Source: Clostridia bacterium (GTDB taxonomy: Bacteria; Acidobacteriota; Terriglobia; Terriglobales; Acidobacteriaceae). Taken from it: DNA of 64,000 bases. The notes under the pieces were generated by a model. That model saw nothing but the letters and a program-made list of their open reading frames with translations. It searched no databases and was not told the DNA's origin. The position numbers and the translations under genes are program-made. Shown here piece by piece: positions 17,908-25,879 of the stretch. Positions within the stretch are counted from its first letter, which is position 1. Every line of letters starts with the position of its first letter. The stretch is from positions 175,955-239,954 of the forward strand of contig DATMYA010000052.1 of the NCBI GenBank assembly GCA_035561135.1. The letters are read 5' to 3'.

Positions 17908-18482
17908 CACGGTTCCTCCTGGGGCACTGCTTGCTTGATGCGCGACATACACGAACGAACCGTATGGCGCGTGGTTCTGGCAGGGATGCTCGGCATCCCG
18001 GTTTAATGAGTTCGATTCGTACAGGTCTGCGGACCGGTCCCCACGGATCCAGCGCAAGCTTATGGTGGCGACCGTTACAAAGACACGAACGTTTTTGCGA
18101 ATGCCAGCAAATCCGATGGCGGCAAATTCTGGTCGAATTGCGCACGAGATTCTGTGAGCGCCATCACTACTTCTAGTGACGTTCAATTCATATCACATCA
18201 TCCGGGCTGCGTAACCCGGCTTTGTCAATTGCCGGCGTTTCGAAGTCCTTTACTAAGTAGTCATGAATACAAACTGCTAGCCGGAGTAAAATTTCCACCC
18301 GCCTCCGGTCGCCGCCGGGCTATGGGCTGGGCTGTCCGGATTCGCGCTTTTCGTCGACCTCGGTAACTTTCCTCCGCGCCAGTGTTGCAGGAACATTGAG
18401 CTTCGCTCGGCGTATGTCGTGCCGTGCTCAGTTGGCGCTAAACGTGCAATTTAAGTGCGTTGTTTATGTTTGGAGGGCAAGA
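17908..18482. other. Divergent intergenic region between gltA and the DUF4382 lipoprotein gene
   Basis: There is no convincing gene in these 575 bases. A small hairpin, CCGGG (18202-18206) with CCCGG (18215-18219), is seen. A second GC-rich stretch with CCGGAG/CTCCGG complementarity lies around 18289-18310. Promoters for both divergent genes must lie here, but I cannot place them with confidence. Confidence 0.5.
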
Positions 18483-19904
18483 ATGCGACGGAAATTATTG
18501 TGGATGTCGGTGGCGGCCGTGTTAACGATCGCTATCGCCGTGGGTTGCGGTGGTGGTGGCGGTTCTACTAGTACGCAGATGGCTAGGGTGAATCTATCTC
18601 TCAGCGATCCGCCGACATGCGCGGGGCCGAGTGGTGCTTTCGGGCATGTGTACGTGACGATCAAAGACGTGAAGATCCATACCAGCGCGTCGGCAAATGA
18701 GAATGATGGCGGCTGGGTGGACCTGACGCCGGATCTGAGCAAGGCGCCACAGCAGGTCGACCTGCTCGGCATCGCAAACAACAATTGCTTCCTGGCTATG
18801 CTGGGTTCGCAAACAGCGTTGCAGCCGGGCACGTATCAGCAGATAAGGGTTTACCTGGCGGACGATGCGGCGGCGGGAACAATTACGGGCAACAAGTGCA
18901 ACGGCGCGGCGAACTGCGTTGTACTGGCGGCGGACAACAGCGTGCATGCGCTGGACCTCTCGAGTGAATCGCGCACAGGAATCAAAATTCCTTCAGGGCA
19001 GCTAGCCGGGGGCAAGTTCGTTATTGCCGCGGGCGAGACGAAAGATTTGAACATCGACTTCGACGCGTGCGCCTCAATTGTGTCGCAAACTGGCGGGCGC
19101 TTCCGGCTGAAGCCGGTTCTACATGCCGGCGAAGTTAAGCTGACGTCCAGTTCCGTGAGCGGCAAACTGGTGGACCAGACGACGAATGCGCCCATCGTAG
19201 GCGGCAAGGCGATCGTGGCGCTTGAGAGCCGCGATGCCAGCGGAGTGAATCGCGTCGTCATGCAGGTGACGCCGGACGCGAGCGGCAATTTTGTTCTTTG
19301 CCCAGTTCCCACGGGTACGTATGACGTGGTGGCGGTTGCGGTGAGCGGCTCGGGAGTCGCCTATGCGGCTACGGTCGCAACGGGAGTGCAGCCCGGCAAT
19401 GCCTTGGGGAATATTCCCATGGTGGCACAGACGGGCACGAGCACGGCACCCGCTTCGATCACAGGGCAAGTGACAACGACGAAGGGAACAGCGACGGTTG
19501 CGGACGTGACGCTTGCGACGTTGCAGTCGATCACGGTGGGCGGCACGACGGTGAACATCGTGGTTCCCCTGGCTCAGCAATCTTCGGCAACGGCGACGGT
19601 GCCGACCACTACGGATGCAAGCTGCCCGGCCAACACCGCATGTGCGAGCTACACGCTATCCGTTCCGGCAATGCAGCCGAACGTCGGCACGTTCGCAGCC
19701 GCTGGGACGACATACACGCAGGCGACGACGACGCCAGTGGCGTACTCAGTGAACGCACGGGCTTTCGTACAGGGTTCCGGTGCTACGCCCGACTGCTCGC
19801 CTTCCGAGGTCACGGTTGCGACACTAGCAGGCGGAGGCGCGCTGACGGTGACGCCAGGAGCGAGCTCGGCGGCGTCAACAGGGACGTTTACGGGATGCCA
19901 GTAG
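18483..19904 (+). CDS. DUF4382 domain lipoprotein
   Basis: The start at ATG 18483 is supported by TTTGGAGGG just upstream and by the signal peptide MRRKLLWMSVAAVLTIAIAV followed by a lipobox ending in GC (VGCGGGGGS). The N-terminal 200 or so residues match DUF4382, with VNLSLSDPPTCAGPSGAFG and VYVTIKDVKIH. These domains are common in secreted Acidobacteria and Bacteroidetes proteins and have no known function. The C-terminal half is Thr/Ala/Val/Ser-rich and begins like a carboxypeptidase-regulatory beta-sandwich (SVSGKLVDQTTNAPIVGG). It may be a surface or cell-envelope protein. The 473-residue length is normal for such fusions. A terminator follows 30 bases after the stop. Confidence 0.85.
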   Translation: MRRKLLWMSVAAVLTIAIAVGCGGGGGSTSTQMARVNLSLSDPPTCAGPSGAFGHVYVTIKDVKIHTSASANENDGGWVDLTPDLSKAPQQVDLLGIANNNCFLAMLGSQTALQPGTYQQIRVYLADDAAAGTITGNKCNGAANCVVLAADNSVHALDLSSESRTGIKIPSGQLAGGKFVIAAGETKDLNIDFDACASIVSQTGGRFRLKPVLHAGEVKLTSSSVSGKLVDQTTNAPIVGGKAIVALESRDASGVNRVVMQVTPDASGNFVLCPVPTGTYDVVAVAVSGSGVAYAATVATGVQPGNALGNIPMVAQTGTSTAPASITGQVTTTKGTATVADVTLATLQSITVGGTTVNIVVPLAQQSSATATVPTTTDASCPANTACASYTLSVPAMQPNVGTFAAAGTTYTQATTTPVAYSVNARAFVQGSGATPDCSPSEVTVATLAGGGALTVTPGASSAASTGTFTGCQ

Positions 19905-19933
19905 AAGTGAATCGCTGAAGACGGTGAAACGGG

Positions 19934-19970
19934 AATAGGGGGCACGGAGAAATCCGTGCTCCCTATTTTT
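19934..19970. terminator. Terminator for the DUF4382 gene, overlapping the 3' end of the FmdB-type gene
   Basis: A 15-bp stem with one G-T pair (AATAGGGGGCACGGA with TCCGTGCTCCCTATT) closes a GAAA loop and runs into TTTTT on the plus strand. The right arm overlaps the stop codon of the convergent minus-strand gene. Confidence 0.9.
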
Positions 19971-20301
19971 CAGAGGCAGATTTCGCGGCAGCAGGTGAGC
20001 CGGAGGAGGTTTTTGCCTCGGACTTCGATTCAGGCTTCGCCGCAGACTTCGAGTCTGAGCTGGAAGCGTTGGCTTCGATCTTCGAGCCATTCGATCCGCT
20101 GGAACCCTGGCTGGAGTTCTTCTTGGCGTAATCGGTCACGTACCAACCTGAGCCCTTGAACTGCACGGCAGGGGCGGAGATCATCTGCTCGACCTGTTCT
20201 TTGCCACACTCCGGGCATTTGGTGACGAGCGGATCGGAAAATTTCTGGATCTTTTCAAAGCGATGTTGACAACTCTTGCACTGGTACTCGTAAAGCGGCA
20301 C
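19963..20301 (-). CDS. FmdB-family zinc-ribbon protein
   Basis: The protein starts VPLYEYQCKSCQHRFE with a GTG at 20301, preceded by GGGAG. The longer frame to 20535 is not family-like and runs into the divergent rsmI leader. The CxxC...CxxC zinc ribbon (CKSC then CPEC) is the putative regulatory FmdB domain, about 45 residues. The remainder is a Ser/Lys/Ala/Glu low-complexity tail. GSGWYVTDYAKKN is the conserved segment just after the ribbon. FmdB-type proteins are widespread and mostly uncharacterised. It is 112 residues and ends in convergent overlap with the upstream gene's terminator. Confidence 0.88.
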   Translation of the reverse strand: MPLYEYQCKSCQHRFEKIQKFSDPLVTKCPECGKEQVEQMISAPAVQFKGSGWYVTDYAKKNSSQGSSGSNGSKIEANASSSDSKSAAKPESKSEAKTSSGSPAAAKSASEK

Positions 20302-20443
20302 AGAGACTCCCTCAAAAGCGATAGAACAAGCGTTCCACTGTAAGCGGCTACTCACTTTGATTCTAGGTCGATGAGAGTTGGGCGTCAATTTAGGGGGCAA
20401 TCGCACGGCAAGGCGAGGTGCAGCAGTGGTAAACTTCGCGGCA

Positions 20444-21322
20444 ATGGCGAACAATGGTTCCAGCCCGCAGCGGCAGCCGAAGAGTCCGGCGCTGTATCTT
20501 GTTGCCACACCCATCGGCAACCTGGAAGACATCACATTCCGCGCCGTGCGTACCCTGAAGGAAGTGGACCTGATCGCCTGCGAGGATACTCGGCAGACGC
20601 AGAAGCTGCTGAACCACTACGATATCGAGAAGCGCTGCATCAGCTATCACGAGCACAACGAACTGACACGTGCGGCTGAGTTGATCATGCAGTTGGAGCA
20701 AGGCTCGTCGATCGCGATGGTGACGGATGCGGGCATGCCCGGCATCTCCGATCCCGGCTTCCGGTTGATCTCGCTGGCAATTCGGCATCACATCCCGGTG
20801 GTGCCCATCCCGGGTGCGTCGGCATTTCTGGCGGCACTGGTCGCGAGCGGCCTTCCGACCGACGCGTTCCGCTTCAGCGGATTCCTGCCGGTGAAGAGCG
20901 GACAACGCCGAAAGTTGCTGGAGAGCGTCAAAGATTCGCCACGAACGCAGATTTTCTACGAAGCTCCCCATCGTTTGCTTGACTCGCTGGAAGATATCGC
21001 CGACGTGCTAGGTCCGAATCGACATGTAGTTGTCGCACGGGAAGTGACGAAGATTTACGAAGAGTTCCTGCGCGGACAGGTGGCCGAGGTGCTGGAAACA
21101 CTGAAAGCGCGCGATGAGATTCGCGGCGAGATCACACTGCTGATCGGAAAGGCCGAGGACCAGGGTGCGCCTGTCGTCACGCAGAAGAATGTGCGCCAGC
21201 GCGTTCGCGAGCTGATGAAGACTGAAGACGTCGATGAAAAAGAAGCGATGAAGCGCATCGCTAAAGAGATGGGCGTCAGCAAGAGCGAAGTCTATCGGGA
21301 GTTACAGAAGACGAAGCAGTAA
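20444..21322 (+). CDS. rsmI: RsmI, 16S rRNA (cytidine-1402-2'-O)-methyltransferase
   Basis: RsmI methylates the ribose of C1402 in the ribosomal decoding centre using SAM. The 292-residue product from ATG 20444 fits the family length. Signature segments are YLVATPIGNLEDITFRAV at the N-terminus, CEDTRQTQKLLNHY, VTDAGMPGISDPGF and PIPGASAFLAALVASGL (SAM-binding, tetrapyrrole-methylase fold), then FYEAPHRLLD. The C-terminal helical segment VDEKEAMKRIAKEMGVSKSEVY is also typical. An upstream in-frame start at 20378 would add residues unlike the family. It is divergent from the FmdB-type gene, and palindromic repeat copy 3 begins at its stop codon. Confidence 0.96.
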   Translation: MANNGSSPQRQPKSPALYLVATPIGNLEDITFRAVRTLKEVDLIACEDTRQTQKLLNHYDIEKRCISYHEHNELTRAAELIMQLEQGSSIAMVTDAGMPGISDPGFRLISLAIRHHIPVVPIPGASAFLAALVASGLPTDAFRFSGFLPVKSGQRRKLLESVKDSPRTQIFYEAPHRLLDSLEDIADVLGPNRHVVVAREVTKIYEEFLRGQVAEVLETLKARDEIRGEITLLIGKAEDQGAPVVTQKNVRQRVRELMKTEDVDEKEAMKRIAKEMGVSKSEVYRELQKTKQ

Positions 21323-21518
21323 GCTGCTGAGCTACTGATCTGTTAGGCCGCTCGACTTTGTCTTCCTGAGCGAAGGGCGTAAGCCCGAAGTCGAAGGATC
21401 CCTTTTGTCAGCTCCGTGCAGATGAAAGGGGTTCTTCGACTCCGCGACTGCGTCGCTTCGCTCAGAAGACAACGAACCTGAACTTCTCAGTAGCTCAGGA
21501 GCTCAGCAGCTCAGAGAC
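21321..21518. repeat. Large palindromic dispersed element, copy 3 (inverted relative to copy 1)
   Basis: The palindrome runs from GTCTTCCTGAGCG (21360) to CTCAGAAGAC (21470), with AGCTGCTGAGCTACTGA on the left and inverted CAGTAGCTCAGGAGCTCAG on the right. Its reverse complement matches copy 1 closely, including the non-palindromic centre (CATCTGCACGG then CTGACAAAAGGG). The two are therefore the same element in opposite orientation. It lies between the convergent rsmI and SnoaL-like genes. Confidence 0.9.
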
Positions 21519-21527
21519 TGCGACGTC

Positions 21528-22019
21528 CTATTGGCCGGACGAGTGGTCGTGAATGATCTTCCAGCCCTCTGGAAACTTCCTCATGATAAGCGTGAACACG
21601 CCGTGAGGTTCTCTGGTAGTCAACCTCAGGTGCCAACGTCCGCGCACAAGAGCGGTGTCGGCACTGAGGAAATTGACGTTGATCTCCGGGAAGTCGAGTT
21701 TGCCCATCTCGCGTCCGGGACTCTGGTAGATGCGCCTGTAGTGATCGAGAATCTGCTGGTATCCCTTGGTAAACGAGGCACCCCCGCCGAAGGTGACGTC
21801 CGGCGAGTTCCAATAGATTTCCATGTAGCCTTCGAGACTGCCTTTGTTCCACTCGGCGGTAGATGAGTTGAGGGCATTGCGGATTGCCTGCTGCTCTTGC
21901 GCATCCGCCTGTGTGGTGTGTTGAGAAGGGGTTGCGGCCGCCGGCGTCTGCTGTGCCGCAGCGTCGAAAACCAATGTAAGGACGACTGAGATAAGCGCTA
22001 TGCGCAATAAAACCTGCAT
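21528..22019 (-). CDS. Secreted SnoaL/NTF2-like (DUF4440-type) protein
   Basis: The 163-residue protein has a signal peptide (MQVLLRIALISVVLTLVFDAAAQ) and a single NTF2-like alpha+beta domain. The domain shows AIRNALNSSTAEWNKGSLEGYM, then WNSPDVTFGGG, LDHYRRIYQ, and the terminal GWKIIHDHSS, which is typical of DUF4440/SnoaL-3 proteins. These domains bind small molecules or act as non-specific enzymes; no substrate can be assigned. It is exported, probably periplasmic. The stop codon lies about 10 bases from the palindromic repeat. The region upstream (22020-22325) is divergent to a thioesterase gene. Confidence 0.8.
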   Translation of the reverse strand: MQVLLRIALISVVLTLVFDAAAQQTPAAATPSQHTTQADAQEQQAIRNALNSSTAEWNKGSLEGYMEIYWNSPDVTFGGGASFTKGYQQILDHYRRIYQSPGREMGKLDFPEINVNFLSADTALVRGRWHLRLTTREPHGVFTLIMRKFPEGWKIIHDHSSGQ

Positions 22020-22325
22020 GTTTTCCCCCTGCTGACGTTTTGCAACTTATCCTTCTGCCCGCACAGGATAGTACCGGAAATACGAATTTCATCCTATACG
22101 TCTTTGGGAAGAGCAGATTGAGCAGGAAGTTTGGACAGATGACATTGACGAATGATTCGCGATTGCTGTAGGTTTTGCCGCTATGCTTCGTCTGCGCGGC
22201 GAAGGTGCTGGTCGCCCCCAACGGGCGGAACGCGAGCTTGTTTTGCGCTGTGACGGAGCAGTACTTGCGGTTGAGTGATACAGTGTTCGCTCATCGGGCC
22301 CGATTTGCGAAGCGAGTTAACCACC
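22020..22325. other. Divergent intergenic region, 306 bases
   Basis: It separates the SnoaL-like gene from the thioesterase gene. I see no gene, repeat or clear promoter pair, only a moderately AT-rich stretch around 22070-22175. Confidence 0.4.
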
Positions 22326-22721
22326 ATGTCTAAGCCAGTTCCGGTCGGCGCGCGTGGAATTTGCGAAGAACGCGTGAAATTTGAAAACACTTTGACGGCC
22401 CACCATCATGAGCTGCCGCCGGTCTATTCCACGCCTGACATGATCCGTCTCATGGAGACCGCGGGTTTCCATGCGTTGAAGCCATTCTGCGAAGAGGGCG
22501 AGATCAGCGTAGGCACAGCCATCAACATTGAGCATCGGGCGCCTGCGGGAGTGAACACGGTAGTCAAAGCCGAAGCTGTGGTGGAGTCGTCCGACGGCAG
22601 GTTTTATGTGCTGCGAGTGACTGCGCGCGACGATCAGCAGGAGATAGGACGAGGCACGATCACGCGGGCCATCGTGAGCACCGGGAAATTTCTGGAAAAG
22701 TACGGCATCACAAAAGACTGA
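22326..22721 (+). CDS. FlK-like thioesterase (hot-dog fold)
   Basis: From the ATG at 22326 the protein has 131 residues. It resembles the fluoroacetyl-CoA thioesterase-like COG5496 group: PPVYSTPDMIRLMETAGFHAL (active-site Thr/Glu region), GEISVGTAINIEHRAPAGV (hot-dog helix and dimer strand), and a terminal IVSTGKFLEKY. The physiological substrate is probably a short acyl-CoA; specificity for fluoroacetyl-CoA is not implied. The 17 extra residues from an upstream ATG at 22275 are not family-like. It is followed by a 298-base gap before the selenoprotein gene. Confidence 0.88.
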   Translation: MSKPVPVGARGICEERVKFENTLTAHHHELPPVYSTPDMIRLMETAGFHALKPFCEEGEISVGTAINIEHRAPAGVNTVVKAEAVVESSDGRFYVLRVTARDDQQEIGRGTITRAIVSTGKFLEKYGITKD

Positions 22722-22960
22722 TTCGCAGCATCGTGCGCGATCACATCCACAACAACGCTTGCATAAGGCTTGCCTGCCATTGGTGAAACCTGGCCCTCGC
22801 CGGAAAAATCGTTTGAACCCCGCTCGCTAAAAATCTCCTGCATTTTTTTGCTACTTTCCTCTGCAACCAGCATCTCTTGTTTAGCTGTACACGCATGTAG
22901 TTGTGTCCCTCCGCTGGTACGCATTGCGCAAGGGACGGTGCGTTGGACGTACGTTAATGC

Positions 22961-22985
22961 CCGGCGGCCTGTGGGGGGCCGCCGG
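22961..22985 (+). other. GC-rich hairpin in the gap before the selenoprotein gene
   Basis: CCGGCGGCC and GGCCGCCGG form a perfect 9-bp stem with a seven-base loop, about 35 bases before the ATG at 23020. There is no T-run. It could end the thioesterase transcript or modulate the following gene. The rest of the 22722-23019 gap shows nothing else I can support. Confidence 0.45.
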
Positions 22986-23019
22986 TTAGTTTGCTGTCTG
23001 CGACGGGGAGAGCCGCTGA

Positions 23020-23694
23020 ATGCTTCAGATGTCGCGTAAGTGTGTGCCGTACACGCCGATGGCGTCACGGCTAGCGGATCTGAACATTGCGATTGTTTCT
23101 TCCACCGGCATCTACCTCGAAGGCCAAACCCCGTACAACAACGAAGGCGACGATAGCTACCGCGTGCTGCCGGGCGACATGAACGTTGCCGACATTCGGT
23201 GGAAGCACGGTCACTACGACACCTCGAACGCGGAGCGCGATCCTAATGTCGTGTTCCCGATCGAGCGCCTCCGAGAACTGGCGGCGGAAGGCGTCATCCG
23301 CGGGGTTGCGAATAAGCACATCGGTTTCAAAGGTTTTTCAATGGACCTGAAGCGCCGGTACGAGCACCTGGCGCCGGCAATCGCGAACGAGATCGAGCGA
23401 TCGCAAGCGGACGCGGTGCTGCTGACGGGCGGTTGACCGGTCTGCCATAGGGTCATCGTTGCGGTGCAACGAGAGATTGAAGCTAAGGGTATTCCGACCA
23501 TGCTTATCACGGTCGTTCCGGCGGAATCGCGAGTTATGCGTCCGCCCCGCGCCATCTCTCCAAAAGGGCATCAACTGGGGCGCGTTCTGGGTGATGCTGG
23601 CGATGTGGGACGGCAGCGGCGCGTGCTCATGGAGGCCTTGAGCAGGCTCGAGCAACTCGACCTGCCCGGCAGCATCGTCGAAGTAGAACTCTGA
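23020..23694 (+). CDS. Selenoprotein of the glycine/sarcosine/betaine reductase selenoprotein B-like family (Sec encoded by TGA at 23434)
   Basis: The frame from ATG 23020 (GGGGAGAG 7 bases upstream) reads through an in-frame TGA at 23434-23436 to a TGA at 23692, giving 224 residues. Before the TGA it contains family segments LNIAIVSSTGIYLEGQTPY, DDSYRVLPGDMNVADIRW, HYDTSNAERDPNVVFPIERL and LAAEGVIRG. After it come PVCHRVIVAVQREIEAKGIP, ESRVMRPPRAISPKGHQLG and RQRRVLMEAL. Both sides belong to the same family, and the TGA falls at the first position of a U-P-V-C redox motif (residue 139). Many homologues have Cys there. The family is related to GrdB/PrdB; in aerobes its substrate is unknown. 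A plain nonsense mutation is less likely, because homology continues and a SECIS-like hairpin follows. Confidence 0.88.
23453..23474 (+). promoter_or_regulatory. Candidate bacterial SECIS element of the GrdB-like selenoprotein
   Basis: TCGTTGC pairs with GCAACGA around a three-base GGT loop. It is extended by TC/GA across a single bulged A, giving nine pairs. The apical loop begins 26 bases after the TGA, within the spacing typical of bacterial SECIS elements, and contains the expected G and U. It lies inside the coding sequence, as SelB-dependent elements do. Confidence 0.75.
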
Positions 23695-23855
23695 CGAGCC
23701 CGCTGCCGCACTTCTGAGAAGTTGTTCTGGAAGTAAAACTCTGCACCGCCGGCCAGGTCAGCCGATGACAGCCATGAACCGGGTCAAACAAAAATTCATC
23801 GGCGTCGCTGTGAAGAAGCTGCATCTAGGCATCAGCACGCCTGAAGGACGGATCG

Positions 23856-24341
23856 ATGCGAAAGCTGTCCTTGCCAGCCTGGTTACCTATTCACGCCGAT
23901 TGGATCCGCCACTTCACGCGAGTCCAGCTTCGGATCATTGCCATTGTGACGACGTTTCTCTGCTTCGCGCTCCTGGAGATGATCCACTGGCTTGTGGCTC
24001 CGAGATGGCGTCTTGAGGGCGACTATGTCCTCCCGGATATCGTCGCCTCCCTGCTGCTAGGTATTTTGGTATCACGAGTTTTATCGTTGGCGTGGGAGCG
24101 CCGGCAAATGTTGCTGCAGCGGCTGGATGTGATCGCCGAGATGAACCACCACATTCGCAACGCGCTCGAGATGATCAATCTCTCAGCCCACCAGACGCAT
24201 GATCCTGAGGCCATCAAGCGCATTAGCGAGGCGTCGAACCGCATACAGTGGGCGTTGCGCGAGATACTACCTCAAGACGTGCAAGACCAAAAGGATGGGC
24301 AGTTGCAGGAACGACGCAACGCGGGGCGGCGCAACCACTGA
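23856..24341 (+). CDS. Two-pass membrane protein with a histidine-kinase-like H-box and no ATPase domain
   Basis: The 161-residue protein has two hydrophobic segments (IIAIVTTFLCFALLEMIHWLV and IVASLLLGILVSRVL). A cytoplasmic helix contains AEMNHHIRNALEMI, which looks like the phosphoacceptor H-box of a sensor kinase dimerisation domain. A second helix (IKRISEASNRIQWALREIL) follows, and then a charged tail. No HATPase domain follows in any frame, since tgt starts 22 bases later. It may be a dimerisation module, a phosphotransfer partner or an unrelated helical protein. GAAGGAC precedes the ATG at 23856. It lies between the selenoprotein and tgt. The function is unknown. Confidence 0.7.
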   Translation: MRKLSLPAWLPIHADWIRHFTRVQLRIIAIVTTFLCFALLEMIHWLVAPRWRLEGDYVLPDIVASLLLGILVSRVLSLAWERRQMLLQRLDVIAEMNHHIRNALEMINLSAHQTHDPEAIKRISEASNRIQWALREILPQDVQDQKDGQLQERRNAGRRNH

Positions 24342-24363
24342 GTCTTATACAATCCAAGACAAT

Positions 24364-25527
24364 ATGTCCTTTCGCTTCCAGGTAGAAGCCACGTGCGGGG
24401 CCGCGCGCGCCGGCCGTTTTGTAACGCCTCATGGCGAGGTGGAAACGCCTGTCTTTATGCCTGTCGGCACGCTCGCGACAGTGAAGGCCGTGCCCCAGGA
24501 CGTACTTGAGGAACTCGGCGTACAGATCCTGCTGAACAACACTTATCATCTCTATCTGCGACCGGGAGTGGAGCAGGTTCGGAAGCTCGGCGGGACGCAC
24601 AAGTTCATGTCGTGGGATCGCTCGATTTTGACTGACTCCGGCGGCTTCCAGGTATTCAGCCTGAGTGAGCTTCGCAAGATCAGTGAAGACGGAGTGGCTT
24701 TCCGCTCGCACCTGGACGGCTCATCACACTTCTTCAGCCCGGAAAGTTCTATTGCGGCCGAGATCGGATTGGGCGCCGACATCATCATGGCGTTCGACGA
24801 ATGTACGGAGTATCCGGCGGATCGTGCGCGGGCACGGCACTCGATGGAGATGACGTCGCGCTGGGCGCGTCGCAGCAAAGACTACTTCGAAGCACACAAG
24901 CACGAGGTCCCGTGGTTTGAAGAGAAGGCGCTTGAGCACGGCTCCACGCAGGAGCAGGCACTATTCGGAATTGTGCAGGGCGGAATGTACACGGATCTCA
25001 GGCGCGAGTCGGCCGAGCGAACCGTCGCCATGGATTTTCCGGGATACGCTATTGGCGGCCTCAGCGTCGGTGAGCCGCGTGAACAAACGTGGGATGTGGT
25101 CAACGCCACGATTCCGCTGTTGCCGTCCGACAAGCCGCGCTATGTGATGGGCGTGGGCACGCCGGAAGAAATCGTTCAATATGCGTCCATGGGTGTGGAC
25201 ATGATGGATTGCGTTCTGCCGACGCGCGCAGCGCGGCATGGATTGCTATTTACGTCCGAGGGCAAGGTCAATATCAAGAACTCGCGCTTTGCGCTGGACC
25301 AAGGGCCAATCGATCCGAATTGCGAATGCAAAGTTTGCCGGCGCTACACGCGAGCGTACCTTCGCCACCTGTACGCTTCGAACGAGTCTCTGGCCCAAGT
25401 GCTAAACACCGTGCACAACCTTGCCTATTACCTTGACACTATGCGCCGGGTGCGGCAATCTATCCTACTTGGGGAGTTTGCAAGTTCCCGTTCTGCTGTT
25501 GAAGCGCGGCAGTCAGATGCTGATTAA
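24364..25527 (+). CDS. tgt: Tgt, tRNA-guanine transglycosylase
   Basis: Tgt exchanges G34 of GUN-anticodon tRNAs for preQ1 in the queuosine pathway. The 387 residues from ATG 24364 fit the family. Catalytic elements are LTDSGGFQVFS (general acid/base Asp), GIVQGGMYTDLR, AIGGLSVGEP, and GVDMMDCVLPTRAARHG with the nucleophilic Asp. The zinc site is CECKVC with the downstream Cys/His of the YTRAYLRHLY region. The long frame back to 24199 overlaps the previous gene and is rejected. It is followed by a 350-base structured gap and then yajC-secD-secF, an arrangement (tgt-yajC-secDF) widespread in bacteria. Confidence 0.97.
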   Translation: MSFRFQVEATCGAARAGRFVTPHGEVETPVFMPVGTLATVKAVPQDVLEELGVQILLNNTYHLYLRPGVEQVRKLGGTHKFMSWDRSILTDSGGFQVFSLSELRKISEDGVAFRSHLDGSSHFFSPESSIAAEIGLGADIIMAFDECTEYPADRARARHSMEMTSRWARRSKDYFEAHKHEVPWFEEKALEHGSTQEQALFGIVQGGMYTDLRRESAERTVAMDFPGYAIGGLSVGEPREQTWDVVNATIPLLPSDKPRYVMGVGTPEEIVQYASMGVDMMDCVLPTRAARHGLLFTSEGKVNIKNSRFALDQGPIDPNCECKVCRRYTRAYLRHLYASNESLAQVLNTVHNLAYYLDTMRRVRQSILLGEFASSRSAVEARQSDAD

Positions 25528-25879
25528 AGCAGTTGGCTGTTGCGGACCCAGAGTGATGACTCCGGTAACGGCATAGCGCGAAACCTATGGCGACCACCCA
25601 CCGAGCGAATGCTTGGCGGGACCCAGCTTAACCGCGAGCCAGCTTGCGGGAGAGTTTCAGGCGGGTACCCGCCCGGGTGCTTCAAGTCCCCTTTTACAAC
25701 GAGAAAAGAATAAGCCAGTCTCCATCCGTGCCATCACCCCGGGCCTGTTCTCGGGTGCGCTGATGGCAGGAGGCTGGGATACATAGCTCGATTCTAAGTG
25801 AAAAACACGCCATATCCCGGTGAGGGCCCTGAGCGGTCCGGTTACGAAAACGGGTAAACTGGCTGGAGTGTACGCTCGA
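25528..25879 (+). other. Structured intergenic region between tgt and yajC
   Basis: There is no gene in about 350 bases. Three hairpins follow one another. CCCACCGAGC pairs with GCTTGGCGGG (25597-25620, GAAT loop, one mismatch). CCGCGAGC pairs with GCTTGCGG (25632-25649). GGCGGGTACCCGCC is a perfect palindrome (25660-25673). A TTTT run follows at 25692. This may be a terminator cluster for tgt, a structured yajC leader or a small RNA. I could not match it to any riboswitch or housekeeping RNA I know. Confidence 0.5.

Noticed and set aside
23434..23436. TGA splitting the GrdB-like gene read as a simple nonsense mutation
   Set aside because: Family similarity continues on both sides, the codon is the redox residue and a SECIS-like hairpin follows, so selenocysteine is the better reading.
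23765..24016. Small frame starting before the membrane protein gene
   Set aside because: It overlaps the H-box membrane protein in another frame and has no domain; its first 30 residues look ordinary and could not be supported as a gene.
25528..25690. Possible tRNA-Sec, SRP RNA or riboswitch in the tgt-yajC gap
   Set aside because: None of the conserved sequence blocks of these RNAs is present, so it is left as an unidentified structured region.
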